A DNA stretch of 64,000 nt from Dysidea avara. Lineage: Eukaryota; Porifera; Demospongiae; Dictyoceratida; Dysideidae. The position numbers and the translations under genes are program-made. The DNA lies in contig NC_089274.1 in the NCBI RefSeq assembly GCF_963678975.1, positions 17,873,633 through 17,937,632 on the forward strand, given 5' to 3'. The notes beneath the pieces are model-generated. The model worked only from the letters and a program-made list of their open reading frames with translations, did no database searches and was not told the DNA's origin. Shown here piece after piece: positions 51,071-63,586 of the stretch; position 1 is the stretch's first letter; every line of letters starts with the position of its first letter.

Positions 51071-51318
51071 TACCGTGTTTTTCAGGTTTCTGGCGAAAAT
51101 CAAAGCATTAACGTGATCAAACACGTGATCCGTGCTTCGAACTAGCAAGGCTTACATATCTTGCAGCATACTAGCAATACTTGAACGTGTACAATGATCG
51201 GGAAAAGGTGCAAGTATTCACTTTAAATACCTTGCAAGTTCGAGATATTTGAATTACAGATCACGTGTTTGATCACGTTTATGCTTTGATTTTCGCAAGA
51301 AACCTGAAAAACACGGTA
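51071..51318. mobile_element. MITE immediately upstream of gene D
   Basis: 248 bp with inverted arms TACCGTGTTTTTCAGGTTTC and its complement; arms of about 70 bp with TA at both borders (possible TA target). Both arms contain GTGATCAAACACGTGATC, i.e. an E-box CACGTG, at about 51122 and 51262. It begins about 130 bp upstream of the gene D ATG. Confidence 0.8.
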
Positions 51319-52381
51319 ATAGTTCTCGCGCGACAACAAAAACAAGCGAAATCACGTGCATAGGATTTCGACTAATCAAATCGATTTATTTTTGAACTTC
51401 AAATTATAATTACCACACGTGACTTCCGCTTTAAATTTGTCGACGCGCAAGAACTATTAGAACCTGTGTAGTAGCAATCGAAAATGCAATCCCTTGAAAT
51501 TTTAGAGTGCACCTCATTGATACATTCAAGGGCGTAGGCAGGGGGGTTCGACCATTGCAAATCGTATCTATTACATCACGTGATCAATTACACAAGTGAT
51601 CAATTGCACACGTGATGCATGGTTGAAATGGCGCGAGTAGGACTGTTCAATGGTTGGTTGAGACATATTAGCTACAAGGCAGCAGCTGCTAAACTTGAGT
51701 GGTCGTGTTATAAATGTGTCAGGTTAGAACAAACTGTGAATTGTCACAGTGAGGTATATTTACCTGATGAATTGTTTGTTTGTTACATGTTACAGGCTCT
51801 GCCTTCTGTGCAAACCCTCCAGTGCCCAACTGGTAGACTTGATAAGAATAAGAATAGAGTTGTGGGCACGTGATGCATTGAACATATTGGAGTACAAGCC
51901 AAGTCTGAAGTTATTGACCATCAACAGGAGGACCGGCCGAAAATAATGCTTAGCTGGAAAGAAGTGCCAACTCGAAGGGACTCGAGTGTGGAGAGCTTCC
52001 GTGTGCTAGGAAATTGAAGTTGGCTGTCAGTATGCTGTCTGGAAGTGAAGATTAGTTAGTTTTACAGTAGGTTTATAGTTTCTATAAGCTGCGTAAACAA
52101 CAGTGTGTAGGTTTTAGCTAGTTAGATGCACAAACAGCACCTTTTAATGTTACTACCTAAGGGCACATTTTGTGTATGCTTCATTCTCGTTCAAACATGG
52201 TCTAGGGGAAGCACCCAGACTTCCCCTTAAGGCATTCCACTTTTAACTCCGAACCCCCTTCAAAAAAATCCTGGCTACGCCCCTGGCATTCAGCCACCAT
52301 TCCTGGATTTGCAGCCCTTAATATAAGGGAGAAGATGCAAGACTTGGTGGAGGCTGGTGGTGGTGACTTCAGCCTATATGT
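51319..52381. other. Spacer D-E, left part
   Basis: Contains an inverted pair of repeat ends: AAGGGCGTAGGCAGGGGGG (about 51528) and CCTGGCTACGCCCCTG (about 52269-52284). A LINE-type 3' fragment (CTCTGCCTTCTGTGCAAACC) lies at about 51797. The short plus-strand open frame from 51619 has no recognisable domain. Confidence 0.4.
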
Positions 52382-52666
52382 TAGTCTGGCGCCGCCCGCC
52401 CCTTCGCATAAAGTAAGGGTCTGGTGAAATACAGATACTAAATCATTTCTAGCGCCCAGATTCGGCGCTAGCCAATTAGTGCATGCCAATGACGTTCACA
52501 CAGAAATCGCCTTGGCAACACAATGCTTTTGTTCGAATTGAAGTGTAATCATCTGACGTAACAAGCAATACGTACGCTGTCTAATTGAATTCCTTTTGAA
52601 ATGATTAGGTATTTGTATTTCACCAGACCCTTACTTTTTTGCGAAGGGGCGGGCGGCGCCAGACTA
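52382..52666. mobile_element. Mutator-like MITE TAGTCTGG, copy 2, perfect 9-bp duplication
   Basis: 285 bp; starts TAGTCTGGCGCCGCCCGCCC and ends with the near-perfect complement. Flanked by the exact repeat CCTATATGT (52373-52381, 52667-52675). Arms of about 50 bp, highly similar to each other, so probably younger than copy 1 at 38249. Confidence 0.88.
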
Positions 52667-52675
52667 CCTATATGT

Positions 52676-55105
52676 GTCAGCCCCGAGGGGTCCTACACCA
52701 CCCAAAAGTCACGTGTAAGATTCCAAATCTCACCATTTTTTTGCAAAGATTCTGGATTCCAAATTTGGAAATTTACGTAGCTAGCAACACAGATTAGGCC
52801 ACTTCAACTTAATTTCATGTTTCTCGGGCCCGACCGACCCATTTAATTTCTTGGAACAATGTTTATGTTAACTTTTAAGATCACGTGAGTGGAAGGAAAT
52901 GGCATCGATGGGAATTCCGTATCAGTAAAATGCGGAGTGAATTTGGTTATTGCAAGAAAAGACTTAGCTATTTTTACTTTTTGTTGTAAAATAACTTGGT
53001 GTATGAAGCTTACTTTTTGGGTGCTTATATAATACTGCTATAAAGTTCTTAGTTACCTGACTATTGACAATATACCATTGTCAGAGTCTACAGGAATTCT
53101 AACTGTCTACAGATCTAGAGTTCCTCTTTTGTCTTCAATTTACTCTCTGTACCAATATAATATAAACAAGTTTATTTGCATATAAACTTTTATTTCCATA
53201 AGTAGAAACTACGAGGACTTGTATGCCTCCGGTCTCCTGGATGAGTTCACCGATGTGATCACAAAGACACCATCTAAACTGAAATCTCGACAGTCATTCT
53301 CCAAGGATACTGAATATACCTTGGGTCCGTAACCATTTAATCAGGTAGAGTCGATGCCGCTGAACCATATTATTCAAATATTGCATGGTCATATATACTG
53401 TGAGTGGCATGTTTAGCTTTAGTCTAAGTTAAGAAAAAAATTATTTTTATTTTGCCTACCTACCGACCCTATGTTTGCCTATCTTTTGCCCGAGAAACAT
53501 TAATTCAAGTTGATGTGGCCTTAACACATTTTATGCATTCAGCTGGCTTCCAGGCTAATTGGATCATTTGCGAGGCCTGTACAAATGTGACAAGATATGT
53601 GCACTATGCTCATGAGACTAAGCTGATTGCAACACAGCATATGAGATAATATACAGTATAATTTACTAGAAATATACGAAAATAATCGGACTTATAGAAC
53701 ATTTGTATTCTTGCCCAATTTACAGATTCCATTGTGGGATTCCAAGTGATTTGAGTCGGATTCCAGCTGGTGTCGGACCCCCCTGTCAGCCCCCTATGCT
53801 TCAGCATACAGATTATCTATGACTTCAGTAGCTGATTAAGTGCAGACACCTTTTAGCATACTGCTCTTTTACTTGGATTTGGCTATTCCTAGAAAGGTTA
53901 ACCTTGATTGAATGACTACTGAAGTGTCATGGTGTAGCTACAGTCATGCTATATTAGCCAATCAATTGTCCAAGATGATTGGTTACAGGCCCTATTGGGT
54001 GACTATACTGAGTAATTCCTTAAATCTATTACTTCAGATTCTATATTATTATAGTTTATCATTTGAAACACCTAGCTCTTTCAAGGCAATAATCCTAAGC
54101 ATCCAGTGTGGATCTAAAATTGGCACTATATTACAATTCTGCGAAAGCTTACCAGGTAAACTGAATAACCAGCCAGTTATTATTTTACATAACTGAATAG
54201 CTGATCTCGAAGATATTCACTCAATAATATATGGGTATATATACTTACAACATTGATATCACACTTTTAGTAGGATTCTGATATAGCACTTGCTGTCTAT
54301 TACTTTGACCACTATAATGACAAACTGTACTACAAATTTTTATATAGGGTATTATATGTTACATGTTGAGTGCAGCATGAAAATTGCAGAAAATGTCATT
54401 CAATTCAGTTAACCAAATAACCAACAGGTATGATCTGCTCAGTAACCAGTTAGGATATTCTGTCCAGTTACACTATATGTATAGTTGTGAGAAGTTATGG
54501 TCTTATAAGTACCAATAAAGATTGGCATTTTCATGTACATAAATGGTATAAGTTTTAAAATATAACCCATAGAAGAGACTATATGGCTCAGCTTTTTTAC
54601 TACTTACATTATAATTAAAGGTATAAAAAGATGGTAGAGGTGCTACACCCCACCCCCTAAATCTGCAGTGATAAAACTATGCCATTAGGAAGAGCAGTTG
54701 CTAACTTGGAGTGTGTTTTAACACAACTAATAAAATTTATATTATTATGAGGGTGCAACAAATGTTATACCCAGTCACTAGGCAACACAATAAATGCACC
54801 AAATCACTGAGAAACAGGATATAGGATGACTGCCCTATATGGACTTGAGGTTTGGTGGAATTTAAACCACTAGAATAATCATGTTTGTTTGAGTTGGGAA
54901 CTCCTGTCATTACCATGTAAACACCAGTTAAACAACCATGGAAAACAGTAATATGATTAAAGTATGTCACTTTCTTCAATTATGTGTATGAATACAGTTA
55001 TGTAGTTACTTATGGGACACACACGCACACAAATTTATCGTATTTACACAATATATTATTACAATATAATGCACATAGCTTGTGCAGGAAATAAATATCA
55101 ACAAC
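52676..55105. other. Spacer D-E, right part
   Basis: No gene identified. A repeat fragment with GGCCACTTCAACTTAATTTC at about 52797, and its inverse at about 53500, relates to 39100-39120. An open stretch after an AG at 53202 (NYEDLYASGLLDEFTDVITK, stop at about 53331) is unassigned. Confidence 0.35.
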
Positions 55106-57876
55106 TTAATAATAAGTCTCAGTATTACTTGTCTCAGTTTTAGCAGCAGAGCTATCATTCATAGGAGTCATTTCTTCACCATGTTTTTCCTGCTCTTCTA
55201 CTTTGTCATGGTTACAGAAAGTGACATCAAAAAATATCCAAGCACAAAACGCAAACATCAAGGACAAAGCTCTCACTCCAAAAGTCATACCAAACATTCG
55301 AAGACTCAAATTGTTATTGTCATACACCCAACAGTTTCCCCTGATACCACATTCTTCTTGCCAATACAAACACGATCCATCAAATAGTGCACCAACTATG
55401 ATGGGACCAGGAATACTACCCAACATTCGTAAGAACACAGACTGTAGTCCTAATGCTAAAGTTCTTTGTTCATCTGCAATACATCTACGAGGATACATAT
55501 ACAATACATTATACTATGAAAAGTTCACATGACAATCAGGGTCATAGTTCTAACTGTAAACTGTAAAAACCTTCTTGAACATTGAATGTAGTACACGTTG
55601 GCGTACTTCTTCATTTTGTATTACCTAACCGTATAATTATCATCCTTTGTAAATACTAGAGATGGACCGATACCACTTTTTACTGATATTTCCGATACGA
55701 ATATTTGTACTGAAATTATTTGCCGATACCGATACTATACATTGAAGCCTAGACAAGTTTATTATAGAAATTTCATTGTTGTGATACATAGCTAGCTATT
55801 AAAATATCACAGTAATTGATTGATCTCAGTTCAATCAAGTTTTAAAATATTCATTGTATAACAGCTAAACATGATAAACATCATGGTAGATTACTAATTT
55901 CTTGATTCGAGGTAGTTTTCTTGTAAGCTTATTGATAAGGCAATTAATTGCGTGGGCGGCCGATAATTGTACAATGTTTGTTACAGCTTATCAACCAAAC
56001 CTTTTCATGAAAAAGCAAGCCAAGTAGTCATAAACTTATTTCTTGAGGAACAACTGCACTACCATTTAATTACAAAGGATTCACATGTTCTAATATATTA
56101 GAATACACACGGAGCAATTGCAGCAATACTTGGAAAAGAGTAACAAAGGCTTTGTTTCGCTACTTTGTTAGCTCAACTAAGTTACTGATTAGCTCAACTA
56201 AGTTATTAGCTACTGGAAACTTAGCTTAGAGATGGTTAAATAAAAATGGTGAGTGTCTACTGTGGTATCTGTACCTTGTATTACCGATACCGATCCGATA
56301 CCACTGGTATCGGCATCGATACCGATACTGGTATCGGTATCGGTCCACCTTTAGTAAATACCCTGACTGCTAGAATAGGACTATTGTACTAATGTAAGAA
56401 ACATCTGGTTCCAATGGCCCTGTTATATCACACAGCAAATACTATGGCATTGTACACACCTTAAAGTAACCACTACATTAGGAATCTGAGTAGACATGTT
56501 GGTAATGAGTGCCAGTGCAATTGCAATCAGGTAGGGTCCAAGCATCACACAGTTCTCATCACAATATCCTTCTTCTGCAGTATCAGCACCACCACATGTG
56601 CAATTCTCAAATCTTGGCTCCTATAATTGCATACAAGCTAATAAGTTTTCATTCTATAAATTGTGGCACACTGATTGATAGTCTATCATGCATATCATAA
56701 CAATTCAATATATTTTAATGCCTTCAGCTATAGTATGAAAATGTACTGTTTGTTCAATTAGAATTTTTTTTAAAAACTGATTCTACAAAAGCCTATTAAT
56801 TTTAGCAACTTTTCTATGCTCACCTGTATAGCGCGTATATCATATAGGGGGTGGGAGGGTGCGGAGGGGAGGGGTGGATGGGGCCGCCCACGCACAAGAA
56901 GTGGTTGACAGTGAAAAAACAGTCTATAAGTATCATGCAACTGTTTAAATATATACGTTCTTTGATATTGTATATGCATTAGTTTGCCAGTGATAGTTAT
57001 AAATGGCAAACAGAATGTAATGAATTGCCCGCCCACACACAATTTGCGCCTTCGTTAAAATGACCTTGCTCAAAGACGATTAAATGTCTAGGACGTAGTT
57101 TTCTGTATAAATACTTTGGTTTGTTTATCATGCTATAATATTGTGCTGCTGTGTTATGCTATAATAATATTAAGCCTATATTATTATTTTAATGATGTTT
57201 CTATTACTTTAGTGCACGGTGGGAGGTGGAAGTGTCCATGATGACGATTGGGCACTGTGCAAATAAGGTGAGTGTATGTTTTGTACAAAGAAGCCCACGT
57301 AGCTATGCAGGGCTCATCTTCTGTACAGGCTCAGCTTCTGTATAGTATTTTTGTTTTTTGTTTTTTCGAAGGGTAGCCAACTCTCACGCAAAACACCGAA
57401 ATGGTGTACCAGAGGGGTTGCCAACGCCCACGCAAAGCACCCAAATGGTGTGTACGAGAGTCCCAATCTTTAAAAGCATTTAGTGAGATTGCTAACTAGT
57501 AACTACTGGTACAGTTGTTGATCTAGCTATTTGTGATCGATCATTGTCTACTTTGTTGAACTCACTTTCTCCATTATTTTTACGTGATTTTGGATTTGGT
57601 TTCTAAAATAATTGTATATTTCTGATTGGATTTCTCACATAGTGTACAAGAGTCCCAAGGCATTGGCTACCCCTCGCTTTTTACCAAAAGTCAGTTCATC
57701 TCTAGTTGACAAAGGTAGTCTGACCATCAAATTATGATATTAGAATCTAAATTAAATTCTTGATCACAGATACACATTTTCCTTGTTGCTATATGTGGTG
57801 GACCACAAAATTAACTAATGTAAACAACCCTTACCATACCTTGTAGTGTTTTATTTTTATGTGAATATGTAGTGTA

Positions 57877-57926
<50 letters not shown>

Positions 57927-60900
57927 GTCTGTGTGTCTGTGTAGTGTGTGCGTGATAAAGATTGTTTTAAATTCACCAATTAAAATGTGACCATTTTTTC
58001 CACAGGTTTACATGCTGGAGATCTGCAAACAGCTAACTTGAAAGTTTTATAATGACCATTTTTTTAAAAAATTAATATTTATTTGATTACATGTACAAAG
58101 TTGGATCATGTGATCAAAATAGTTTAACGTGTTATTAGCATGATGTACAAGGACTATTGACTATTGAAAAGTTGATGAATTAAACATTCATGAAAGGAAT
58201 GCTTCTCCATTGCAACTCGCCCACGCAATATAGCGCACGCGTCACTAATAATCAGTGCTCGGCCGGGGTATGCGACTGAGATGGTGATTTTTATAAAATT
58301 ATTTGTATCATGTAAACGTTCGTCACGAACGGTATAACTAGCTGAAGTATTCAAGCAAGGAGCGATCTAGCCTTGTATTACCGGGATTCGTTAAAAAGTC
58401 CGTGCCTGAATTGTTGGGGTGAGCCAATATTTTCATTGCCAATGGTTTTATGTGTAATGTTAAACCCCCTACTTTGTACCATGAAAAAGGCCGTATTAAG
58501 CTGTTACGTTTTACGTGAAAGTAGATGTCATGCTGGCCATTCCTGCTAGAACCGGGGAAAGGTTTAAAAGTTATCTGACGTTCCATGACAGAGCCTTGAA
58601 AACCTGCTTCCAGTGTAGACGCGTGTATCTTGTGAACAACAAAAAAAAAATTTTTAAGCCACTTAATTGTTTGATATGGTTTGCATAACTATAGTATGCA
58701 GAAATTGTGGCTTACGGGGGTGATGGGTAGGCAATAAACATACACTTTTCACAGGGCCCACAAAGGTGCATAAAAAATAGTGCTACACTTTTACAGAGAG
58801 TTTCATGCTTATTCATCTCGCAGGTTGTCATAGGCTTGTACAGGATGTAACTTGAGCACAAATTAGAGAAGTAGCTACAGTGGGACCTCGTTTATCCGAA
58901 CCCACTAAGGCCAAGCCCTGTTCACAACTTTGGATAATCCGTAACTTTGAATCATCCATTAGTGCATGCGTAAATGCAGTCACTTATTCAGTATATACCT
59001 GTTAAATGATGGTACTCATACTACTAATGGTCAACACTGTAATAAGAGCACTTAGTACTTCAATACAAGTAGGTTACCCCACTGTCTGCTAGGGTTTGGT
59101 CTGTGGTCACCTCCAAACTATCAGCAAATTAACCAATGATTACCACCAAACCATCATCAATCCATCTAATTAAATGCCAATGTCTTTGAATGGCTGCCCT
59201 CCAGCTGGCAAGCCAATAACTGCCTTCAATTATTAGTCACGTGCAGTACTTCAGACCCATTCGGTTAACCGAGTGTCCGGATGTTTGGGGTCCGGATAAA
59301 CGAGGTCCTACTGTAACATTTAGTATACTACATCCCAGTTTGGGTTTTGAGGTATGGTACCACTCAAATGTAACGTCTTGTGAGAGTGCGAGTGATTATA
59401 AAAATTGTTAATTAAAGGTCGTGGCACCTGTTTCACTCGTGAGTATTCATCCTGTTTTGTTTGGGATAAACACTTGTGAACAAAATGGGTGCCACGGCCT
59501 TTAATTAGTGAGTTTTTTAATCACTTGCACTCTCGCGAGACGGCATTACGTTTGAGCGGTACTGTACAAATGATAGTTTTCACATCAATTTTATCAAGGG
59601 TTCTACGTTAAAATGTAACAAGAAAGGTGGAAGTAAAAGTAATCACTGCAGAATAATGCTTAAGGGTTCCTGATTATGTTTTGGAAACTTCCATTCCAGT
59701 GGTATAGCTACCATTGAGGCAGCTGCCTCGGTAAAAGTTTGATAACTGCATTTGAATGAAGGAAATTTATTTGGTACTGCCAAAGATCGAGATACTCTAA
59801 TAGACCAGTCACCTAACCATAACTCTAATAGAGCAGTCATGTGTGCCTCGTCTTCTGGTTACACCGTTGAATTTGTATACTGCAAGGTAGTGCTGCCATC
59901 ACCTACATGCATGCAATTACATATGCTCTATGTGTGTGCATGTACATAATAGAATAGTTAGACTGGGTTCTACAAAATAATTATTATCCACACAAAAACA
60001 GCCAAGCTGTGAAAAAAGGTGCGGTCTTAAAAAGCTTGGGTGAAAAAAGTTGTGAAATCAAAGGTGGTGGCCAACAAATGGCTGTAATGATGTTGGTATT
60101 AATGAATTAACAATGCACAGCCATTATTAAATTTTAACATCATTGCAACCATTTGTTGGCCATCACCTTTGATTTCACAACTTTTTTCACCCAGGCTTTT
60201 TAAGGCTGCACCTTTTTTCACAGCTTGGCTGTTTTTGTGCGGATATCACTTCTTTTTGTAATTGCAAATTCCAAAGCCAGCCTATGGTTGACCTTGATAA
60301 TTCCTTTTAACTTTTTTCCCTTTACTACAGGAATCATCAAAGACTCCGTGGCTATATGAAGAACTGAAATAAGATGAATTTTGAAGGTTCGTATACCCCA
60401 ATGATAGCTGGGTTGATTTGACTCAAACTAGGAATGGGAGATGCCCTACCCTGAGGAAGCTTCCACTGTAGAAATAGTTAATTATACCATTCAAGCACTA
60501 TGGAGCTACGGATACATGAAAACTTTTATATTTATATTTTTTATTATTATTCCCAGGGTTACCAGCACCCCTTGCCACCACCCTGACATCACAGAACTAT
60601 ATGACACTACTTCTGAAGAGAGACAAGGAGAGCAAGTCTTCTGTAAAATACAGCACTGAGCAGCATGACCCATGCATACTACCCCTTAACGTTGAAAATA
60701 CAAGTGGGGTAAAAGAACCCATCTCAATTTCATTGTTCATACTTCCGTTGTTTCTCATGTTCAAAATGTCGATAAACCATGGTGAGTATACTTGGGTACC
60801 ACGATATGAAGGTGCAATAGCCTTAACTTTGACATTACAAAAAACGCCTTCAGATGTTTGCTTACCTATCCAGAATCCTGAAGCATAAACGTCTACACGA

Positions 60901-63586
60901 GCTCCATCCTCATTATTAGCTGTTGCATATCGAAGGCCAGGTCTCACCTGTAAAGGATGCATGAAAACGGCATTTTCTGGTTCTATAAAACGAGTATGTC
61001 GCCCGCCCACACTGGCTGTACTTGGCTGCATGACACGGCTACTTTCATAATTTTTGTAGAACGTTCTAGAACAATCTAGATTTTCCATTGGTAGATCTAT
61101 GAAATTATGAACTTGACTATTGAATAGATTTTAACTAGAATTTTCATTTATAAAGTAGAAATAAAGTGAGGTGATCAGCCATGATAGCAGCGGTTCAGTG
61201 GTTAAGGACTCGAGTGTTCAGTATGGAGGTCCCTGGTTCAAACGCTGGTCAGTAACTTTTTTTCGACATTTTTATGTACCTTTATTACCTCACTATGACT
61301 GTTCTATTAGAGTATTTTGACCCCGCGATTTACAGTTGTTTGGTTTTTGCCTTGTAACTCTGTAGCTGTTAATGCGATTTCTTTTAAACCACAAAAGGTT
61401 TGAGCTATGATGAAAGTTATTCCCATAAGTGGTTTACCCTGTAGGCGTGACAACAAGTTGGCCTTTTTTAATGCAAATAATCGTCCATAGCTCTATGAAT
61501 ATTAATCAGATTTGCACCAAACTTGGTACGTGATTGTGCCACAATACATTCTTAAAGTGTACCAAAGCTCAAGACAATTGAGCTACATATTTGCATTTTA
61601 TAATGGTTTTTGTAAAGTGTGTGAAAAGAAGAATCTAAGCCCCCGAGCCCCCCAAGCAAAGAAAAAAAACAACAAAGAAATTAAGTCGAATTTTGAAGGC
61701 TTATATTTCACGATTGTGTTAAGCAATCTTGCTCAAATTTGATATGTGGGGTCCTGAAGGTGGAGGGTGTTTGCAGTATAAAAATGATTCCATTTCAAGA
61801 AGGGAGCACGGAGCTACGTACGCGTGAAAACAGCATTTTATTTCTTCCTGTAAATATACTCACGATGTGGCGTGCCGGCTTTCTTGGCCGCACGACACAC
61901 TACCGTGTGTTTTGATTATTTAGTAATGTAGTTGTGGCACTGGAACGAGTGAAGCTGCTACTACAGGGCCTAAAAGACTTTAAGCGTTTTAAAACTAAAC
62001 TTATTCAGACCGCAAATTGTTGTATTTTCACAGCCGATTGTGATATGGAAAAGTAACATTAGTTAGTAGACAAAAACAACCCCATTATATCTAGCACAAC
62101 ACAAAGACTATGCACTGGGTGTTATGCATGCACATGTGTGCATGGTGTGAATTTAATACAAGGTAGTTTCTAGTATTTGTGCATGCATACATGTAAGCGT
62201 GTGTCATTGTTTAAGTTTATATGCTCACTCACATTTCTATCACCATTCAAAAAGTACTCATCGCAGCCAGCTCGGCAGGGAGAGAAATAGGTGATCCCAT
62301 CAGAACACACTGGTTCAAATATAGTTGATTTACAGTCACAATGACTGTTGCAAGTAGCATTAAGAGTCTGATCATCAAATAGTGTACTATATAGATCATA
62401 GAAAAACATCTACACATCATCACACATTACAGTCTACTACCTGTTGGGATAAGGGACTGTTACACCAGCTATGTCATGTGTTGAACATCTCAAGAAGAAT
62501 GCAGCTAGGAAAAAGGCTGCTATCAAATTGAGCACCGCAAAATATAAAGTCAATGTTTTAGTCATCGGTTTTCTTAAGAACACCAGAAGAGCACCTAAAG
62601 TTGAATAGATAGTTAGTGTCAAATAACAAACAGCTTACCCAACATGATTCCTACTCCAGCAGATGGTATAGCTACTGCTCCACTTATTAAACTAGCAGCA
62701 GAAGCAGAGAGACTAAACTGTGTCTGAACATATTTGGGGGCAAATGCAACAAGTCCTGACACTACTAATGCTTGAAGAGCAAATGATATCGTAATGCACA
62801 TAAAAGGCACATTCGCCAATAAATCAAACACCTGGCGTGGAAGTTCTTTAAGGTGAAATTTAATGTTCAGGTCTTCTTTGCTTATTTCTCTTTTATACTG
62901 AATCGACATTTGCTTAATTCGTTCTTCTTGTATAAAATCAGTGTCTGGATACTTCTCAGGAAACATAAAAAAAGGAATACTTATCAATAATGAGATTACT
63001 CCACAAATAACATAACCTATCCACCAAGCACCCACCCAACCTGGATCGGATTCTTCAAGGGTGGTCTCTCTCCAAGGGTCAACATAAACTATAAGAAAAC
63101 CACCTCCAATTCCAAACCCCAGTGCTGGCCCTACCACTGCCCAAGTATAAAATATACCAAGCCAAATAGGAGCACGTTTAGGATGAACAATATCATCAAT
63201 ATAAGATGTTCCTATTGTGAAGAGTGGAGCAGCTCCAACAGCAATCACCATATTTGCAAAAATAAATAGAACATAGATATTGTCTGACTTCCTACACTCT
63301 GGGGAGAAGTCATTCTGATCTCTGCATTCCTCAAGTGTCAGATTGGCATCTTTCCCAACATCATAATCACCAGTAATAAACTGTGGAGATGCAAACAATA
63401 GTGCTCCAATTCCCTGTATGAATACACCAGCTCCCAACCACTTGGCCTTGTGGGTCCCACCAAAATAACTGATGAAGACTACAGTAACTAATACAGTAAT
63501 GTCAAAAGCACTTGATAACATTCCAAGTTGGATACTGGAAAATTTGTATCTTGTCTCCAGTGTTGAAAGCACAACAGATGTCAATC
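55106..63586 (-). CDS. OATP/SLCO gene E, exons 2-6 (exon 1 beyond right edge)
   Basis: Organic anion transporter of the SLCO family. Exons right to left: 62639-63586, 62441-62594, 62233-62386, 56460-56620, 55106-55484. They total 1,796 nt, which makes whole codons with an exon 1 ending in phase 1 as in the other copies. Exon 2 opens with LTSVVLSTLETRYKFSS and carries the signature DPGWVGAWWIGY; exon 4 is the Kazal-like loop with an NAT sequon; exon 5 has NCTCGGADTAEEGYC and helix 10. Exon 6 has helices 11-12 and the longest cytosolic tail of the set, rich in Glu, Ser and Thr. Intron 2 is only 44 bp and intron 3 is 54 bp, whereas intron 4 is 5.6 kb and full of mobile DNA. Closest to gene B over exon 2. 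Confidence 0.92.
55657..56353. mobile_element. Non-autonomous hAT element with perfect 8-bp duplication
   Basis: 697 bp, begins TAGAGATGGACCGATACC and ends GGTCCACCTTTA, flanked by GTAAATAC at 55649-55656 and 56354-56361. The right end has amplified the short motif CCGATACCGATA/GGTATCGGTATC. Intron 5 of gene E. Confidence 0.85.
56621..57881. other. Left part of intron 4 of gene E
   Basis: No exon found. Two related blocks at about 57365-57460 (CTCACGCAAAACACCGAAAT / CCCACGCAAAGCACCCAAAT then GGTGT) form a short tandem duplication. Confidence 0.4.
57882..57950 (+). repeat. (GT)n microsatellite
   Basis: About 40 bp of pure GT followed by interrupted GT/CTGT units. Confidence 0.95.
58878..59313. 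mobile_element. pogo/Tigger-like MITE with TA duplication
   Basis: 436 bp, left end CAGTGGGACCTCGTTTATCC, right end its complement with few changes, flanked by TA on both sides (58876-58877, 59314-59315). The CAGTRGGACCTCGTTTATCC terminus and TA target are those of pogo/Tigger elements. No transposase inside. Confidence 0.88.
59354..59564. mobile_element. Palindromic MITE of about 210 bp
   Basis: Arms GGTACCACTCAAATGTAACG ... AATTAAAGGTCGTGGCACC and the complement on the right, with a small centre near 59440-59480. Only one copy in the window. Confidence 0.75.
59795..59842 (+). repeat. Dispersed motif doublet in intron 4 of gene E
   Basis: GATACTCTAATAGACCAGTC then accataactctaatagagcagtcatg: same spacing as the doublets at 11116 and 25643. 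Confidence 0.7.
59985..60245. mobile_element. Foldback element, family F copy 2
   Basis: 261-bp palindrome; TATCCACACAAAAACAGCCA at the left and its complement at the right. It shares AAACAGCCAAGCTGT, AAAAAAGGTGC and the GTGAAATC...GGCCAA.AAATGGCTGT block with 28794-29277, but has a single sub-block per arm. Confidence 0.85.
60597..61088 (-). pseudogene. Fragment of a retroelement-type ORF (GSFTPLVFS family)
   Basis: A 163-codon minus-strand frame from ATG 61088. Its middle, RPGLRYATANNEDGARVDVY then ASGFW, and its end, MGSFTPLVFSTLRGS, match what I know of the C-terminal nuclease-like region that follows reverse transcriptase in retroelements of corals and sponges (there ADVRARGFW and VEHGSFTPLVFS). 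No reverse transcriptase is next to it, so it is a remnant. It lies inside intron 4 of gene E on the same strand. A host gene is possible but less likely. The assignment rests on remembered family patterns. Confidence 0.5.
61185..61260 (+). other. tRNA-like sequence (SINE head or tRNA pseudogene)
   Basis: A-box-like TAGCAGCGGTTCAGTGG and B-box-like GGTTCAAACGC (about 61235-61245), then aact and a T run, a possible Pol III terminator. The stems do not pair well enough for a functional tRNA. Same head-plus-T-run layout as 11822-11914. The repeat family R copy follows directly. Confidence 0.45.
61300..61915 (-). repeat. Dispersed repeat family R, copy 2
   Basis: Inverse of 23712-24345 with the same landmark order, ending at the hairpin CGACACACTACCGTGTGTTT-type terminus near 61915 (here CACGACACACTACCGTGTGT). 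The start of this copy abuts an inverse dispersed motif TGACTGTTCTATTAGAGTAT at 61298. Confidence 0.7.

Noticed and set aside
51619-51946. Plus-strand protein-coding gene upstream of gene D
   Set aside because: Much of the frame is the inverse of a LINE 3' fragment also found at 45700 and 50040; no domain.
53202-53331. Exon-like stretch NYEDLYASGLLDEFTDVITK with upstream AG
   Set aside because: No partner exon and no known family; kept only as an unassigned open stretch.
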